Positions 52,313-63,964 of a stretch of DNA of 64,000 nucleotides are shown one piece after another. Made by a program: the position numbers and the translations under genes. Source of the stretch: Saururus chinensis (taxonomy: Eukaryota; Streptophyta; Magnoliopsida; Piperales; Saururaceae); NCBI GenBank assembly GCA_035235625.1, contig CP141150.1, positions 2,294,001 through 2,358,000 of the forward strand. The letters run 5' to 3'. The stretch's first letter is position 1. Each line of letters starts with the position of its first letter. Under the pieces are notes generated by a model. It saw only the letters and a list, made by a program, of their open reading frames with translations, was not told where the DNA came from and did not search any database.

Positions 52313-52374
52313 AATGGGTCGTGACCAAAACTGAAGAGTCGCGTTGATTAACATTATGTAATTGCCCAAATAAC

Positions 52375-52610
52375 ATTCAAATGCGTGCTAAGTTCATAGA
52401 TCATGTTATTATTAACACAATAGGATGCCTTCCCATACACGATAACATGACTTGTCAATGTCGTATATCGTCTATCGTATTATTGGTAACATGATATTTT
52501 GTGCATCGTATTATTGATAACATGACTATGTATTGTGCATGTGTATACAAGTACTACCTATTGTGTGCCCCATAACACAATATATGAACAACGTGTATTT
52601 GAACATATGA
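52375..52610. repeat. palindromic-motif array upstream of the accessory gene (MULE D)
   Basis: Contains CGTATTATTGGTAACATGAT and CGTATTATTGATAACATGAC in tandem. Confidence 0.65.
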
Positions 52611-53189
52611 AAAAAACTAGAATTTGAATATTAGGCAATTACCACAGAAATCACCGTTTGGTTGATGCCGTTGAGCCTTGCCAGATGAACCCCTCGATGG
52701 GTCGCTGACCTTCACCGTAAATCACTTCTTTATAGAGGGCACGTGAGTATACCCTTGGGCAAAACCTTACTTCATGGTTAGAACTCGCTTCACGACCAGA
52801 ACCTCACTTGACGGGTCAGATTTTGGAAATGTGGAGTAAAAAATCGGACCTCCCATTGCGTTTTCACTTCTCATTGGTTGGACTTTGAAAATTATTAATT
52901 GGAAATCACAGTCGTTTATGGGTAAATGTGGCAGTTTGCCCAATTTATATGATATAAAACCCTAATCCCTAACCAACGATATTTCAATTTAATTTTTGGG
53001 TTATGTAGCATTTAATCTTTAAAACCAAGGAATATAGAATTTAAACTTCTTCAGCCAAGTAATATAGAAAAAACTCTTAAGATTATTTGAGTGTTAAATA
53101 TTACTTTGTTTAATGTTGTGGAATTTAATCTTTAAAACTAGGGAATATAGAATTTGGACTTCTTCAGCCAAGTAATATAGAAAAAACTC

Positions 53190-53198
53190 TTTACATTA
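53190..53198. other. 9-bp target-site duplication of MULE D, right
   Basis: TTTACATTA, as at 42351-42359. The inner duplicate terminus at about 53076 is followed by the related TTAAGATTA. Confidence 0.75.
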
Positions 53199-54840
53199 TT
53201 TGTGAGTGTATAAATATTACTATGTTTAATGTTGGGGGGTGTAAGTGCAATTTTAATACTATAAAGACATTTACATTATTTGTGTTTATATATTAATAAC
53301 TCAGTATAGTTTCAAAACAGAAGTGATATAAGTATAATTTTAACAAAGATTAGGAGAAATAAGTATAATTTTCCATACAAAGAGATTGTGGCAGGGCTGC
53401 CGAAGTATGCTACGGGGCTAATGTTAGGTTGAGTAGAGAAAAAAGAAGTATTCTAAAAAGAATAGTGTTATTAAACTTTCACTTAAGGCCATTGATGGGT
53501 TTTAAAATGACTTTTGACGTGTGAAAGTTAATGTCACTCAAACATTTTTCTTTTAAAAAAATAATAAAATCATTTATAGAGTAGCAACCATTGGATTATG
53601 TGAGCCCCAGAAGATCCAACGACTCCCACTCCTAAGCATGTTGTGAGCATATTGTGTAAGCACACGTTGTTTAACATTACTTTAATAATTTATTAATCCA
53701 ACTTTTCATGAGAATTGGGGAGGAAATAAAAAAAGATATATGAGCACTAAGAAGATCTATTGCAAAATAGTCAGGTGGAAAAGGACAGGTGGAAGTTGGG
53801 AAACTTTTTGGACCAAGAAGTGTTTTCGCTTTATCTTTCTTCAAAACTTTTTCTTTGACGTAACGTACTTATCTTAAAAGGCAGCCATGCCGACTCTATG
53901 CCAAGGTCCGCGTACAATTGCTGCCCAAGTGCAAGTCCTTGCTCAATCCTACCTTATTTTTGGGCCATCAATTCTTCTTCATATGCCTTTTGCGCTTCCA
54001 TTTTTCGTAGAGACAAACGACCATTCCCAAGTACCATGCCCATCACATAAACAATAAAGTAAGACCTTCCGTGACCCCAAGCGTACCAAGCCCCAAGTGA
54101 CTAAGTATAAGTACGCTAATAATATATATATGGTAAGGTACGAAGAAAAAATGGTAAAAAGTTAAAAATATAGAAAAAATGTAAAAAAATATTGAAAAAT
54201 ATAAAATAAAAATAAGTAAAATATAAAAACTAATTTTTTTAGAGTAAAAATATCTATAAAATTATGTAGCCTAAAATAAATAGGAAAAATACATATTAAA
54301 AAAGAAAAATATGTATTCAATAGGAAAAAATATATTATTAAAAACATAATTAATACAATAAATAATATTTCATTTATCCTAAATTAATAGTTTTATTTTA
54401 ACAAAATTATTCTATATTAATAATTTTATTTTGTTAAATTTAAATAATTAATTACTTAAAAAAATATTTAAATGAGGTTTCACTATTTAATAAAAATTAT
54501 AATTTTTTTAAATATAAAAGAGAATAAATTAAATATATAAAAAGATGAACACTTTGCCGCCACCCTATATTTTAGCCAGCCCACCCCTATTATATATAAA
54601 AAAAAACTTTAATAATATAAAGATTTTCACGTGAAAATATTACTTCATCAGTTTTACACCATTAATGTGTAAGGCTCGTGACCCACGCATCTAAGTGTGT
54701 GAAAGTGACGAAGTAACTTCCTGAGAATCTTTTACGTCAGAATAGTATTACTGACAAATAAATATCCACCGTAAAGATCTACCAGGTGGGCGGGCACCAA
54801 CAAAGGCTGAGGGAATTCTTACCCTGTAATTTAGCAAGTT
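53199..54840. other. AT-rich spacer, no gene seen
   Basis: Very AT-rich around 54120-54600. A decayed Stowaway-like MITE lies at about 54365-54530. No coding region is supported. Confidence 0.5.
54365..54530. mobile_element. degenerate Stowaway-like MITE
   Basis: TTATCCTAAATTAATAGTTT on the left and body sequence TTGTTAAATTTAAATAATTA match the family at 13671. The right end is unclear. Confidence 0.4.
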
Positions 54841-55079
54841 AAGGTAAGTCAAGCCCATGCAACTGTGCACATGTGCCCACCAGCGGAGTCTGCAAGGCTG
54901 AAGTGGGATTTTATGCCTCAACTAAAAGGGAGGTGAAGCTGAAAGTGTCGTCCACTCCAGTTGTGTTAGATACTAATTGGAGCCGGGCTTTAGATTCCCT
55001 GCACTGTTGCACAATTCCAATACCAGCTCGGCAGCTCCTCAATGGACAAATATATTTTTTTTTTTTAAAATGAAAACAG

Positions 55080-55948
55080 AATAGAAACAAAACAACTTTT
55101 TCCCTCTCTGTTCTCCTATTGGAAGAAGCAAAGAAGAAAGCCAGAGGCACCGAAGGAGTGGGGAAGATAGGTAGAGGGGAGGAGGACTAGGGACTGACCA
55201 ATGAAGGTGCTGGGGTTCACTGGAAAGCTGCACAGAGGTAGGTACGAGTCGGTTCCTCTCTGGGTTATTTCTTCTAAATAGAAGTTCCAATTCACAGGGC
55301 TGTCTTTTTTTTTTTTCCTTCTGGAGATTTTAGTTGGAGGTTCTGGACTTGGGGGGTTTAAAGGTGCTTTACTGGTTGGAGTCCAGGGGCGGTTCTTAGT
55401 TGATATTGAGCTGTGGTTAGGCCGTCATATCGGTAACTTCATTCTTCAGACTGTTGGTGCTGACTGCTGAGATAAAAATTGGGCCTTGGCTCCTTTCTTT
55501 TCTTTTTCTCTTCTGTGAGTAAGAATATATTCTGCTACAGGTGACAGTTGCTGATGCTTGATTACATTATGTTTTTTTGTAAATTGAATAGAGGTCACAT
55601 TCAAATGTCTCATATTCGAGATTGCAAGGGAGAAGCCAAAAGTTGAAACTTGAGTAGATGGAAACTGCGAATAAGAAGCAAACAAAGGATTCTATTGCAG
55701 TCAGGATACGTTGGAGCTGTAAAAGGAATTGGGTTTTTTTTCTAAGCCGGTTCATTTACTGATCTTCAATTCCTTTTATGAAATTGGTTAAGAAGTAACA
55801 GAATTTGGATGATTTGATAATGAACTTGGAAGAACGGCAGGTTTTTCTAAGAACGGAGTTTGCACAATATTGGCAGGGAAAATTTTGCTTTTCAGTGTGA
55901 CATGAGACTTTGAAGATTGTTCCCATTTTTTTCATCAGAATAGCAAAA
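55080..55948 (+). promoter_or_regulatory. inferred 5' leader with intron of the DUF3755-type gene
   Basis: A donor-like CACAGAG|GTAGGT at 55237/55238 and an acceptor TTTTTTCATCAG at 55938 would remove a 701-nt leader intron and place the start codon ten bases after the junction. In the spliced leader, an ATG at 55202 would open a 13-codon upstream frame ending at a TAG created across the junction, just before the main ATG, a possible translational brake. No transcript evidence is available here. Confidence 0.4.
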
Positions 55949-58900
55949 ATGACAAGTAATTCTAACATGGATTTTTATCATGAGCCAATTCATGCTCCAG
56001 CATTTAGCCTCCGTTCTATTGCATCTCACCCTGCGGCATCTAGTAACTCGCTGGGGATGATGATACCTGCCAAAAATTCGGGTGCAATAAATAGCACAAC
56101 TGGATTGATCCTTCCAGGTAAACTTGGTCTAGTAAATACTGCACTTGGTGTCATGTCAGCTGGAGCCTCCAGTGGTCTCCTCGAGAACATGGGATTCAAG
56201 CATGATTCTAGTTTGGCTGTGGATTGGTCCGTTGAAGAACAGTCCATATTGGAGGAAGGGCTTGTCAGGTAGCTTTTCTTTTTGTTTTTTCAGTATTTAC
56301 TTCTGATTGGCTTGTTGCGGAACGTTTGCTAAGCAGATTAGATAGCTATGCTACACTGCTGCAATATGTGGGAGAACTGTGCCATGATAAGAAAATGAAG
56401 GGGTCAAGATGTCATATTCCCGTAATAAATTTTATTTTCTTCCTTTCATTGATGGTTTCACTTCTAATAGAAGTTTGTTTTTCTTTAAGCAAACTGTGGC
56501 AGAATTTCGCACTTACAAAGGACTAAAGAGGATGAAAAATCTAATATGTTCACTCTGCCAGGGAAAAAAATCATATTTGTAATTGTTATGCATTTTTGCC
56601 TGTCATAATATTGCTAAGTGATCATATGAACCTTCACTTTAAATTGCACCTGGCATTCTGGTATAAATTTTATATTTTATGAAGATCAATGTACTGACTC
56701 ATTCTTTTTCATTTTCATTGCATGAGTTCCATAGGCCCAACTACATTTTGATATTAATATCATAGGTCTTGTTACCAGGAATCCTGATATAACATTAGAC
56801 TTCCACAATTTTGTATGTGCAACTGCTGTCACTCACCTTTTAGTCTTTTCAAAATTTTTTTCTTATTCCCCTGTTCTGCAATTTCTTTTTGTTAATTGGA
56901 ACGTTTCAGATTTGCTGATGAGGCAAGTATTGTGAAGTACATCAAGATTGCTGCTACACTACGTGATAAGACTGTACGTGATGTTGCTTTAAGGTGCAGG
57001 TGGACTAAGGTGAGTTCTGTACTCATGGGGAATAATGGGATCATAAATGTTGACTAATATTTTGTTTGACTTGTGGGTTTTTTTACTCAATTCTACTCTG
57101 GAACTAGTAGATTCAGAGAACTAATGATAATTCACTTCTATAATACTGTCTTTGCATAAAGGTAAAGCCTTTAGGTCATTCAATCATTCATCATTGGGGA
57201 TGATGGTCAGTGAAGAGGCTGTTGATATTCAGTTCAGGTGATTGGATGACAGTGAATAGATCTTCATGGTTTTGACCTTGTCGATAGGATTCCAATTGAG
57301 GAAAATTTATTTTAGATTGGAGAAAGGTATCTCAATTAATAAAGAGAGATGCTGACGTATATATGGATCTGGAAGATTAAAAATTTCATTACTTATTTAG
57401 CACTTTTGCTTTGTTAGGAGATTCTCTTAGTTCAAGTTGAAAAATTCTTCAGTGCTGTCAAGGTTCATACGTGATGAGCCTAGTTTATCGAATCATCTAC
57501 AAACATTGTTTATCGGCATCTCTTTTTGGAATTTTCTTATCAGAGAGTTGATTAGATTAGAAGCAAGATTAATTAGGAAAGATATGTTTTTCTTATAGTT
57601 ATATTTCCTTTCTAGAATTATATCTCAAATTTGAAATGTAAAGCCTATAAAAAGGACAATCTTATCAATCAATAATATAGCCTATGTTTAAATTATTGAT
57701 TGAGGTTTGTGCGTGAGAAACCTTCTCTGTCGGTGCTGTTTCCAACAAACCATTGGTGCCGATGCCATCTTTCTCTTGTGCAGTTTCCTGAGCTTGACTA
57801 CCCCTACCCCTTCTTTCCTTCCAATTTCTACGCTTCCCATCTGTTGTCCTTTTCCATTAGGAAGTTTTCCTATATCAAAGAGATTCTTAACCAAGAATAG
57901 TAAGGCCAAGTGACAGATACAGTGTGCAAGACAATTGAAAGTTTTACTCGCACTTCTGATCATTGAAGTTTCTTTATTTCTCATTTAGGGGTGGTAGATT
58001 CAGCACCCTACTATTTGTTTCTGTCTTTTTTTGTGGTTATGCTTTATATGGAAAATATTTTCAGAAGAAGGACAATGCGAAAAGACGGAAACTGAAATAT
58101 TATTTCAACGGAAGGAAGTTGAAAGACCAAAAGGTAACTTTATTACAATTCACTAAAAATGTGTTTCTTTTCTTTCCCCATTAAGATGATGGCATTGCCT
58201 AATATTTGTCAGTAATTTTCACAATCTTACTACAAATATTGATGCTGAGTATCTAGTTATGACTTGGCTTAGCGTGAACCATGGTAAAATAGATGCATTT
58301 TTAACTACCATTGCATTGTCAACTAAAACTGCAGATCCAAGAATTTACATTTATTTTCACTATTTGAAAAAATTATGCAACTTAATTGCCACATAGATAT
58401 CAAGCATGCTTTCAGTGTCCTTGCAGATGGGCTCTGTTTCCATTTGTAGGTAACCCAAGAGTGTAGCTTGTAGTTTAATTGAAGTTTCATTGGTGATTCT
58501 TCAGGAAAAGCTGGTAGTGCTTCCACCAGAGACAATTGTACCTCCTCAAGCATCAGAGGCGATCATGGCTGCATCATCTTTCTTTGTACATCCTACCGGG
58601 TGCAATGATGATGTGTCATATGGAGGTTAATTGGTTATTCTTTTTTATCCAAAGGAAAGAGTTAGCATGTGCCCAGCACATCTAGTTGCATGTGTACTGG
58701 CTTATGTTACTCAAGGGGGCAGGCAGCACCCACCTGCTCCCCTCAGTAATACATGCCATCGGATCACGATCTGACCATCTGCAATGCGGCCTATGCACTC
58801 CCTGCCAGATGCGCCCGGTGCATGCTAACGGGACTCTTTATGCATCTTTTTGGTTACAAGTCATCCTAGTTACGTGAAACATTTATGCCATTTTTTAGTG

Positions 58901-59996
58901 GAATTTGTATGTATCTGTAGATGTCATTATTGCATGTACCTGTAATCTTGTATCTATGGCAATGACCATTTCAAGTTTTCTGGACAACAATTATATGTTG
59001 TATAAACAGAAAGATGCTTCTTAATGTCACGATTTTCTTTTCAAAAAGAATTTTAATTAGTTAATTAACAGGAACTCTCTTATTAGTATTTTATGGAATT
59101 ACTGGGTATGCAGCTCTTTCCTCTTTCCTATGTGACAAAGATGTCAATTTATTGGGCATTTCTTCACATTTGTTATTTTGGTCTTCTCCCCGAAAATTAT
59201 TCCTGCATCGCTGTATATTATCTCAGACTGCTTTTGTGTTTTTTTCTTGTTTCTTATGTCATTTTTCAGCTATTTTTATTCGTTTTATATTAAATAATTA
59301 ATATTTTTTGTTTGTTCTGCCTGTAGGTTGTGTTACTAGAAGACTTCTGGATGAAAATTCGCTCATATTTAGCCAAATCACAGCGAACCTTGCGTGTTTG
59401 AAGGTAAGTAAGTTTCGTCAATTAGCCCTGCCATTATTTTTGACTTGCCTTTAATCTATGGTAGATAATCAATTGACATTGTGGAGACAACTTAATCTTA
59501 AATACAATCAGTATCACTTTTTGCAAAGTGGCAATTAGTAGTTTCCTCCTATGTCTAATACACTTACAGATGCAGGAAAACATTGAACTCTTCCTTCATA
59601 TCAGGAGCAACATAGCAATCATCCTCAAGGAGTAAGTCATTTTTATTGTATTTTCAATTGACTTTTTCTAGAGTCAAAGTTTTGTTTTCTGTAAAGTTTT
59701 TATTTCTCATTTTGTGCAGGATGAAAAATATGCCTGGGATTATGAGCCAGATGCTGCCATTGCCAGTTTCTGTGAATGAGGAACTTGCCAAGACCATCCT
59801 TCCTAATGTAGCTGAAGTAAGCTGTCACATTTTCTACCAAATATAATAACTGTACTGGCAGGAGAAACTTTTATTCCTTCTTGAGTTTAATCTCTGAAAT
59901 TCTTCACCATTTAATCTCTTCCTTCAGGTAGTGGTTTTTGGGGCAGCCAGTAGTATGGCTGCAAGAACCATTCAACTCAAGCAAGAACAGCTATAA
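55949..59996 (+). CDS. Myb/SANT-like nuclear protein with DUF3755-type C-terminus, eight exons
   Basis: Exons: 55949-56268, 56910-57009, 58065-58133, 58505-58625, 59327-59403, 59570-59631, 59720-59816 and 59928-59996. All junctions are GT-AG and the phases sum to 915 nt (304 residues plus stop). The N-terminus is Ser/Asn-rich. Residues about 91-145 form a Myb/SANT-like helical region (VDWSVEEQSILEEGL...VKYIKIAATLRDKTVRDVALRCRW) followed by basic KKKDNAKRRK, a probable nuclear localisation signal. The C-terminal part (QENIELFLHIRSNIAIILKE, then MPGIMSQMLPLPVSVNEELA) matches a conserved plant family annotated as DUF3755. Function is unknown beyond likely nuclear, DNA- or chromatin-associated action. 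The start was chosen because upstream codons in frame belong to the intron. No sign of decay. Confidence 0.88.
57010..58064. other. large intron 2 of the DUF3755-type gene, with possible old LTR remnant
   Basis: 1055 nt. The stretch at about 57550-57700 (AATTAGGAAAGATATG..., TATAAAAAGG, AATCAATAATATAG) has the style of a Copia LTR with a TATA box, followed by an open stretch. No terminal repeats could be paired, so this is only a suggestion. Confidence 0.3.
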
Positions 59997-60233
59997 GCAT
60001 CCGCTGACATCAAGGCATTGGTCATCTTGGACGAAAATCTCTTCATCTGTGTGAATGCTTGACGAGGTTGATCCAAGCTTCATAGTAGTTCATGTATAGT
60101 CACAACTCAAATAGCTGTTTAATGTAAAGCTCTCTTGTCTCATGTTAAATACAGAAAAGAACCATAGTATTTGTATTATTCTCTCTGCTACAAAATTGTG
60201 GAACTATGATTTAAAATCTCAGCTGGTGTTTGT

Positions 60234-60593
60234 TGTTAGAATATAAAATATATAAATAAGATTTCCCTTTCCTAATAGTTTGAGCTGTTGGGAAACTTAG
60301 TTATTTTGTATGGTATCAAAGCTTCAGGTTATGAAAGTTCTTAAGTTTAAGTCTCATTGGAGGCATTTATACCCTAATTATATTATAATGCTTGTGTGTG
60401 TGCATGTGCGGGGGAAGGAGGGAGTGTTGTTTAAGTCTTATTAGAGATATTTATACCTCAATTATCTTTTATGTCCCTTGCTTGATGGATGCTTGCACAT
60501 AAGAGAAGAGGGGGGTATTAGATTATAAAATAAATAAATTATATTTTCCTTTACTTAACAGCTCGAGTTGTTGAGGAACTTGGTTATCTTAGA
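60234..60593 (+). mobile_element. TRIM-like mini LTR retrotransposon
   Basis: Two direct repeats of about 77 bp (60234-60310 and 60516-60593; both contain AATTAAAATA-like starts and GTTG...GGAACTTGGTTAT/GGAAACTTAGTTAT ends). The first is followed at once by TGGTATCAAAGC (60311-60322), complementary to initiator tRNA-Met with one change. The second is preceded by a purine tract AAGAGAAGAGGGGGG. Flanks TTTGT/TTTGC suggest a 5-bp target duplication. At ~360 bp with no coding region it fits the TRIM class. It sits about 240 bp after the stop codon of the DUF3755-type gene, possibly in or near its 3' UTR. Confidence 0.7.
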
Positions 60594-60599
60594 TTTGCA

Positions 60600-62150
60600 A
60601 CTTGAAAGATTTGATCATCACCGAATTTATCAAACAGTATTACTCATCATAGTGCACTGAAATGAAGAGGCGACATATATAGACTCAAATGATGATATCA
60701 TGTATTAGTTAGACAATTTTTTTTCTTCAAAATATTATGTCATTTGTTTTGTACATTGCTCAAAGTTCTGGCTGGTGGGCAAATATATCACTCTCGGGTA
60801 TATGTTGTTCTTATTCACCAATTGAATAAAAAAACTTCCTCCCGTTGAAAAATGCAATAATTTTGCAATTGTTAATTAGGCTGACTGCCTTGTTCAACTG
60901 GTACACATCACATTGATTTGAAGCGAGTTGGTACTTGGTAGGGCTGAAATTTAGTCGGTTCAGAGTGCCATATAAAAATCCCTGTTGATAATGTTGGACA
61001 TCCGTAATGCACAAATACTTTCATCTTGTGCCACGGGTGTCAAAAAAATGACCACTGATTTATGCAAACACATGACTAAAGCAGCTGATTTGAAACATTT
61101 GGTCTATGAGCAACGTAAAAAGGAGATTTGTTTATAAAAAATGTTTTAGAGGGAAATTCGTGCACTCTCTTACAACCGGAGCAAGAGATCTAACTCAGGT
61201 TAGATCAGCAATGTTTGTTCATTGATGATCATCATGAGAACAACTGGCCTAAAGTTTGCCCCAGAGTTGTCACAGTGCTTACATCCGGTGAGAAGCTAAT
61301 ATAGCAGCTGACAGTAAATTTAACTTTTGATGAGTCCCATTTGGATGGGCTTGGGCTCATGTGCATCGGTGTAAGCTTAGGCATTATGGGTCGTTAGATT
61401 GCGGATATTACTCAAACAGCATATTAGTTTTCCATCACCTTTGCTACCGGATCTTAATATGATGAATTATGATGCATGGGCAGTATGAGCCCAGACTCAT
61501 ACAAAATTTTCCTTTTGATTGTTATCTTGAATATGCACATTACCTAGATTGATAAATAATATTCATTCTCCCTACATTAATAACTCCATTTAGTTTTTTA
61601 GAAATTTTTAATTTAGTTCATTTTGAAAACCTAAATGAAGTTATTAATTTGGGATGAAGGGAGAAAATAAAATAAAAATATTATATTGACCACAATGCAT
61701 AAGTAATGGAAGAGGAAACCTTAGGAATTGTTAGATGCGGTTATTAAGTTTCTCTCACCACTTCCTTTGTATTGTGGTAGCCTCCCATTGTTAGTCACAA
61801 GTTTTAGTCATAAAAGTTAGTTACGCTAGAAAAGTCCTAAATAACATCTCTTTTTACCATTAAAAAAAAAGATTGCCCCCTTCAAAATTAATTTTCTTTG
61901 ATCCGGGAGGAAGGCAACAACATTCTTGTTTTTAGCATGAGATCAATTTCCTATCAAGATCTTATCTATCTCGTTAGATGTTTTATTAGATGATTGCTAT
62001 TCTCAAAAGATTTTGCTTGTTATGAAATGGATTATTAAAATATTTATTTCATATTTTAATACTCTCCTATACGTAGAAGCATCCATCAAATTTTACACAT
62101 AAACACACATAAGGAAGCGAACACCAACGCCCTCTAGGCTCCAATTAGGG
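60600..62150. other. intergenic spacer
   Basis: No gene supported. It includes the short foldback at 61566-61665 and AT-rich unique sequence. Confidence 0.45.
61566..61665. mobile_element. ~100-bp foldback (MITE-like)
   Basis: TTCTCCCTACATTAATAACT at the left pairs with the reversed right end TTCTCCCTTCATCCCAAATT...AATAACTTCATTTAG. The arms of about 30 bp enclose a short AT-rich loop. Confidence 0.6.
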
Positions 62151-62470
62151 ATGTCACCAGGTCTAATTTGGGTTGGGTTTTGTCAAACCCGAACACGATA
62201 TCATTTAAAAAAAGGTAAATTTAAATCTAACCTGAATAATTATTCATGTTAAATTTTAAAACCCAAACCCAACCCATTAAAGTCGGGTTTATTAAAATAT
62301 AAATATAAATATAAAAAATTTATATCTATAACCTCATTCAGGTCAAGTTTTGCCAAACCCAGGCCCAATACTATTTAAAAAAGGGTAAACTCCAATCCAA
62401 TCCAACCTGAATAGTTATTCAGGTTGAATTAGAAAACCTAAACCCAACCCATTAAAGTCATGCCAAATTT
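62150..62470. repeat. two diverged copies of a ~180-bp repeat
   Basis: 62170-62290 and 62343-62462 share GTCAAGTTTTGCCAAACCCA-like starts, ATTTAAAAAA.GGTAAA, AACCTGAATA.TTATTCA and AAACCCAACCCATTAAAGTC. The CAAACCC-rich units resemble subterminal repeats of plant DNA transposons. No termini were found. Confidence 0.65.
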
Positions 62471-62799
62471 TGCCATATATCTAACCAGAGTGGCATCCTT
62501 CGCGCCATCTTGTTCGCACGCAAATAACTGTTGTTCTCAAAAGCTCAAGCTAAGCTGTTAGGGGATGGATTATTAGTCTACTTACTTCATATTCTAACAC
62601 GTTTCACTATCCCAGCTATATATTTTGAATTGTTAGGCTCAAACTTCAAAACTTGTGTGGCTGCATGTAGGAAAGAAAATATTAGTGTGGCACAATAGTA
62701 TTAGTGTTTAAAAACCAGCTCACTCATATACACTCCGAAAATGGATATTTTTTCCCCAAATGGGAAGACATCAAGAAGTAGCTCAAGTTAACAACTAAT

Positions 62800-63067
62800 T
62801 TGCACATTTTCTGCTCTGTGAACGCAAGTGCGAGCTCTGGTAGATAGGCAGCTGCAGCAGGCTGCATTTTACAGTTCTGTTAGGTCGCAATTTGCTCCCA
62901 ATGACAGCAGGAGCAGCTGTCATGGCAGAGAGAGAGAGAGTTCAATAATGGTTGCTGCTCCTTCATCAACTTCAAGCTCCACTAGTTCTGTTTATGGCAA
63001 GGGTGAAGTAAATGAGTATCAAAGTCCCCATGCTAGACCTGCAACACCAACAAACCATATTTCATAA
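62800..63067 (+). other. exon-like open frame, unrecognised
   Basis: An 80-codon frame (VDRQLQQAAFYSSVRSQFAP; SIMVAAPSSTSSSTSSVYGK) ends at TAA 63065-63067 and could start at an acceptor AACGCAAG (62828). The serine-rich, low-complexity composition is protein-like, but no partner exon lies upstream within 2.5 kb. Possibly a terminal exon of a gene with a long intron, or a gene fragment. Confidence 0.25.
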
Positions 63068-63277
63068 GATAATATTCTGTGGACCCTCCAATAAATCTCC
63101 TGTTTTATACAGAGAAACTGGTATATGAACCCCACTTGATATTACTGCTGAAAGAATGCTAAAGAGCAGTATACTGTGAGGGAATGTGCATTTAACACTT
63201 GGAGAGTTTCGAATGTATCTGATAAGGAAATTTTATTTTTCAAACACATGAAGAAGTAAGCTATTGCAAACACTTAC

Positions 63278-63964
63278 AAAGTGGCAAAGATGAGGAGGAC
63301 TTTTCTCGGGTGGATGGTGAAAAATCGGCCAAGTTTCTTGCCCCTTCCGTCACAAGAGTCTGAGAGGCCACTACCATTAGCTGGTGAAGCCACAGAGACC
63401 AGAGACTTGCTCGAAATAAGGGGCTGCTTCAGTGGCTCTAGCTGGCTACTGATCACTGCAAAAGGTAAAAACCTCTATCTATATTATATAATTTTACAAA
63501 TGAACCTGAAAGGCAATAATTCCTCCATCAGTACATGGAGATGTTATTGGGCACTCCTGGAGTGGGATTACTCCCACTTTGCACGAGCCATCGATTCTGA
63601 AGATTGATAGTGCATGCTTTAGAGCCGGGATGATCAACTTGTATAAAGTGAAAGTAACTCCTGGAGGGTACTCTGGAATTCTAAATAACTCCGGGAACAC
63701 TCAACACTTTTTTCCAATAGATGATACATATCCCAAGGGTCGAATTATCGTGCATGCCAAGCTGAACTAGCTACCAAACAACACATCTCATTCCACTGGG
63801 CCACCTAGAGAATGAATTAAATGAAACAACCTAATGGACTGAATTTAAATACCCAAGTCAACTTCTTTACCTTTCACAACAAGCTTCTTGGACATTTCAT
63901 CCCCTTCCAGTTCTTCCCCATTTCTTCTATCAATTCGAGAGGAGCCTTTACGAGAAAGAGCTTT
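63278..63964 (-). CDS. partial gene: two exons of an unrecognised, probably membrane-anchored protein
   Basis: Minus-strand exons 63964-63871 (after the polypyrimidine acceptor CTCTTCGTTCAG) and 63455-63278 (acceptor TTTTGCAG, donor TT|GTAAGT) join in frame across a GT-AG intron. The joined stretch reads KALSRKGSSRIDRRNGEELE ... KKLVVK|VISSQLEPLKQPL ... GRFFTIHPRKVLLIFATL. A charged cytosol-like segment ends in what looks like the start of a hydrophobic helix, suggesting the N-terminal region of a type II membrane protein. The start lies beyond the right edge, and no downstream exon was found on the minus strand below 63278 in this window. Family not recognised. Confidence 0.5.

Larger units (their letters stand above)
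42360..53189. mobile_element. MULE D: decayed copy split by an LTR-like insert
   Basis: Starts GAGTTTTTTTTTCCATATGA, where only ~18 bp of the terminus remain before transposase exon 1. It ends AATATAGAAAAAACTC. The right terminus is duplicated: a ~115-bp unit made of the end plus flank occurs at about 52980-53100 and 53100-53215. Without the 4.86 kb insert the copy is about 6.0 kb. It has both convergent genes but no Ulp1-like region. Confidence 0.82.

Noticed and set aside
57700..57984. Open frames on both strands in intron 2 of the DUF3755-type gene
   Set aside because: The flanking exons join perfectly without them and they share no homology with the gene; probably part of an old retroelement insertion.
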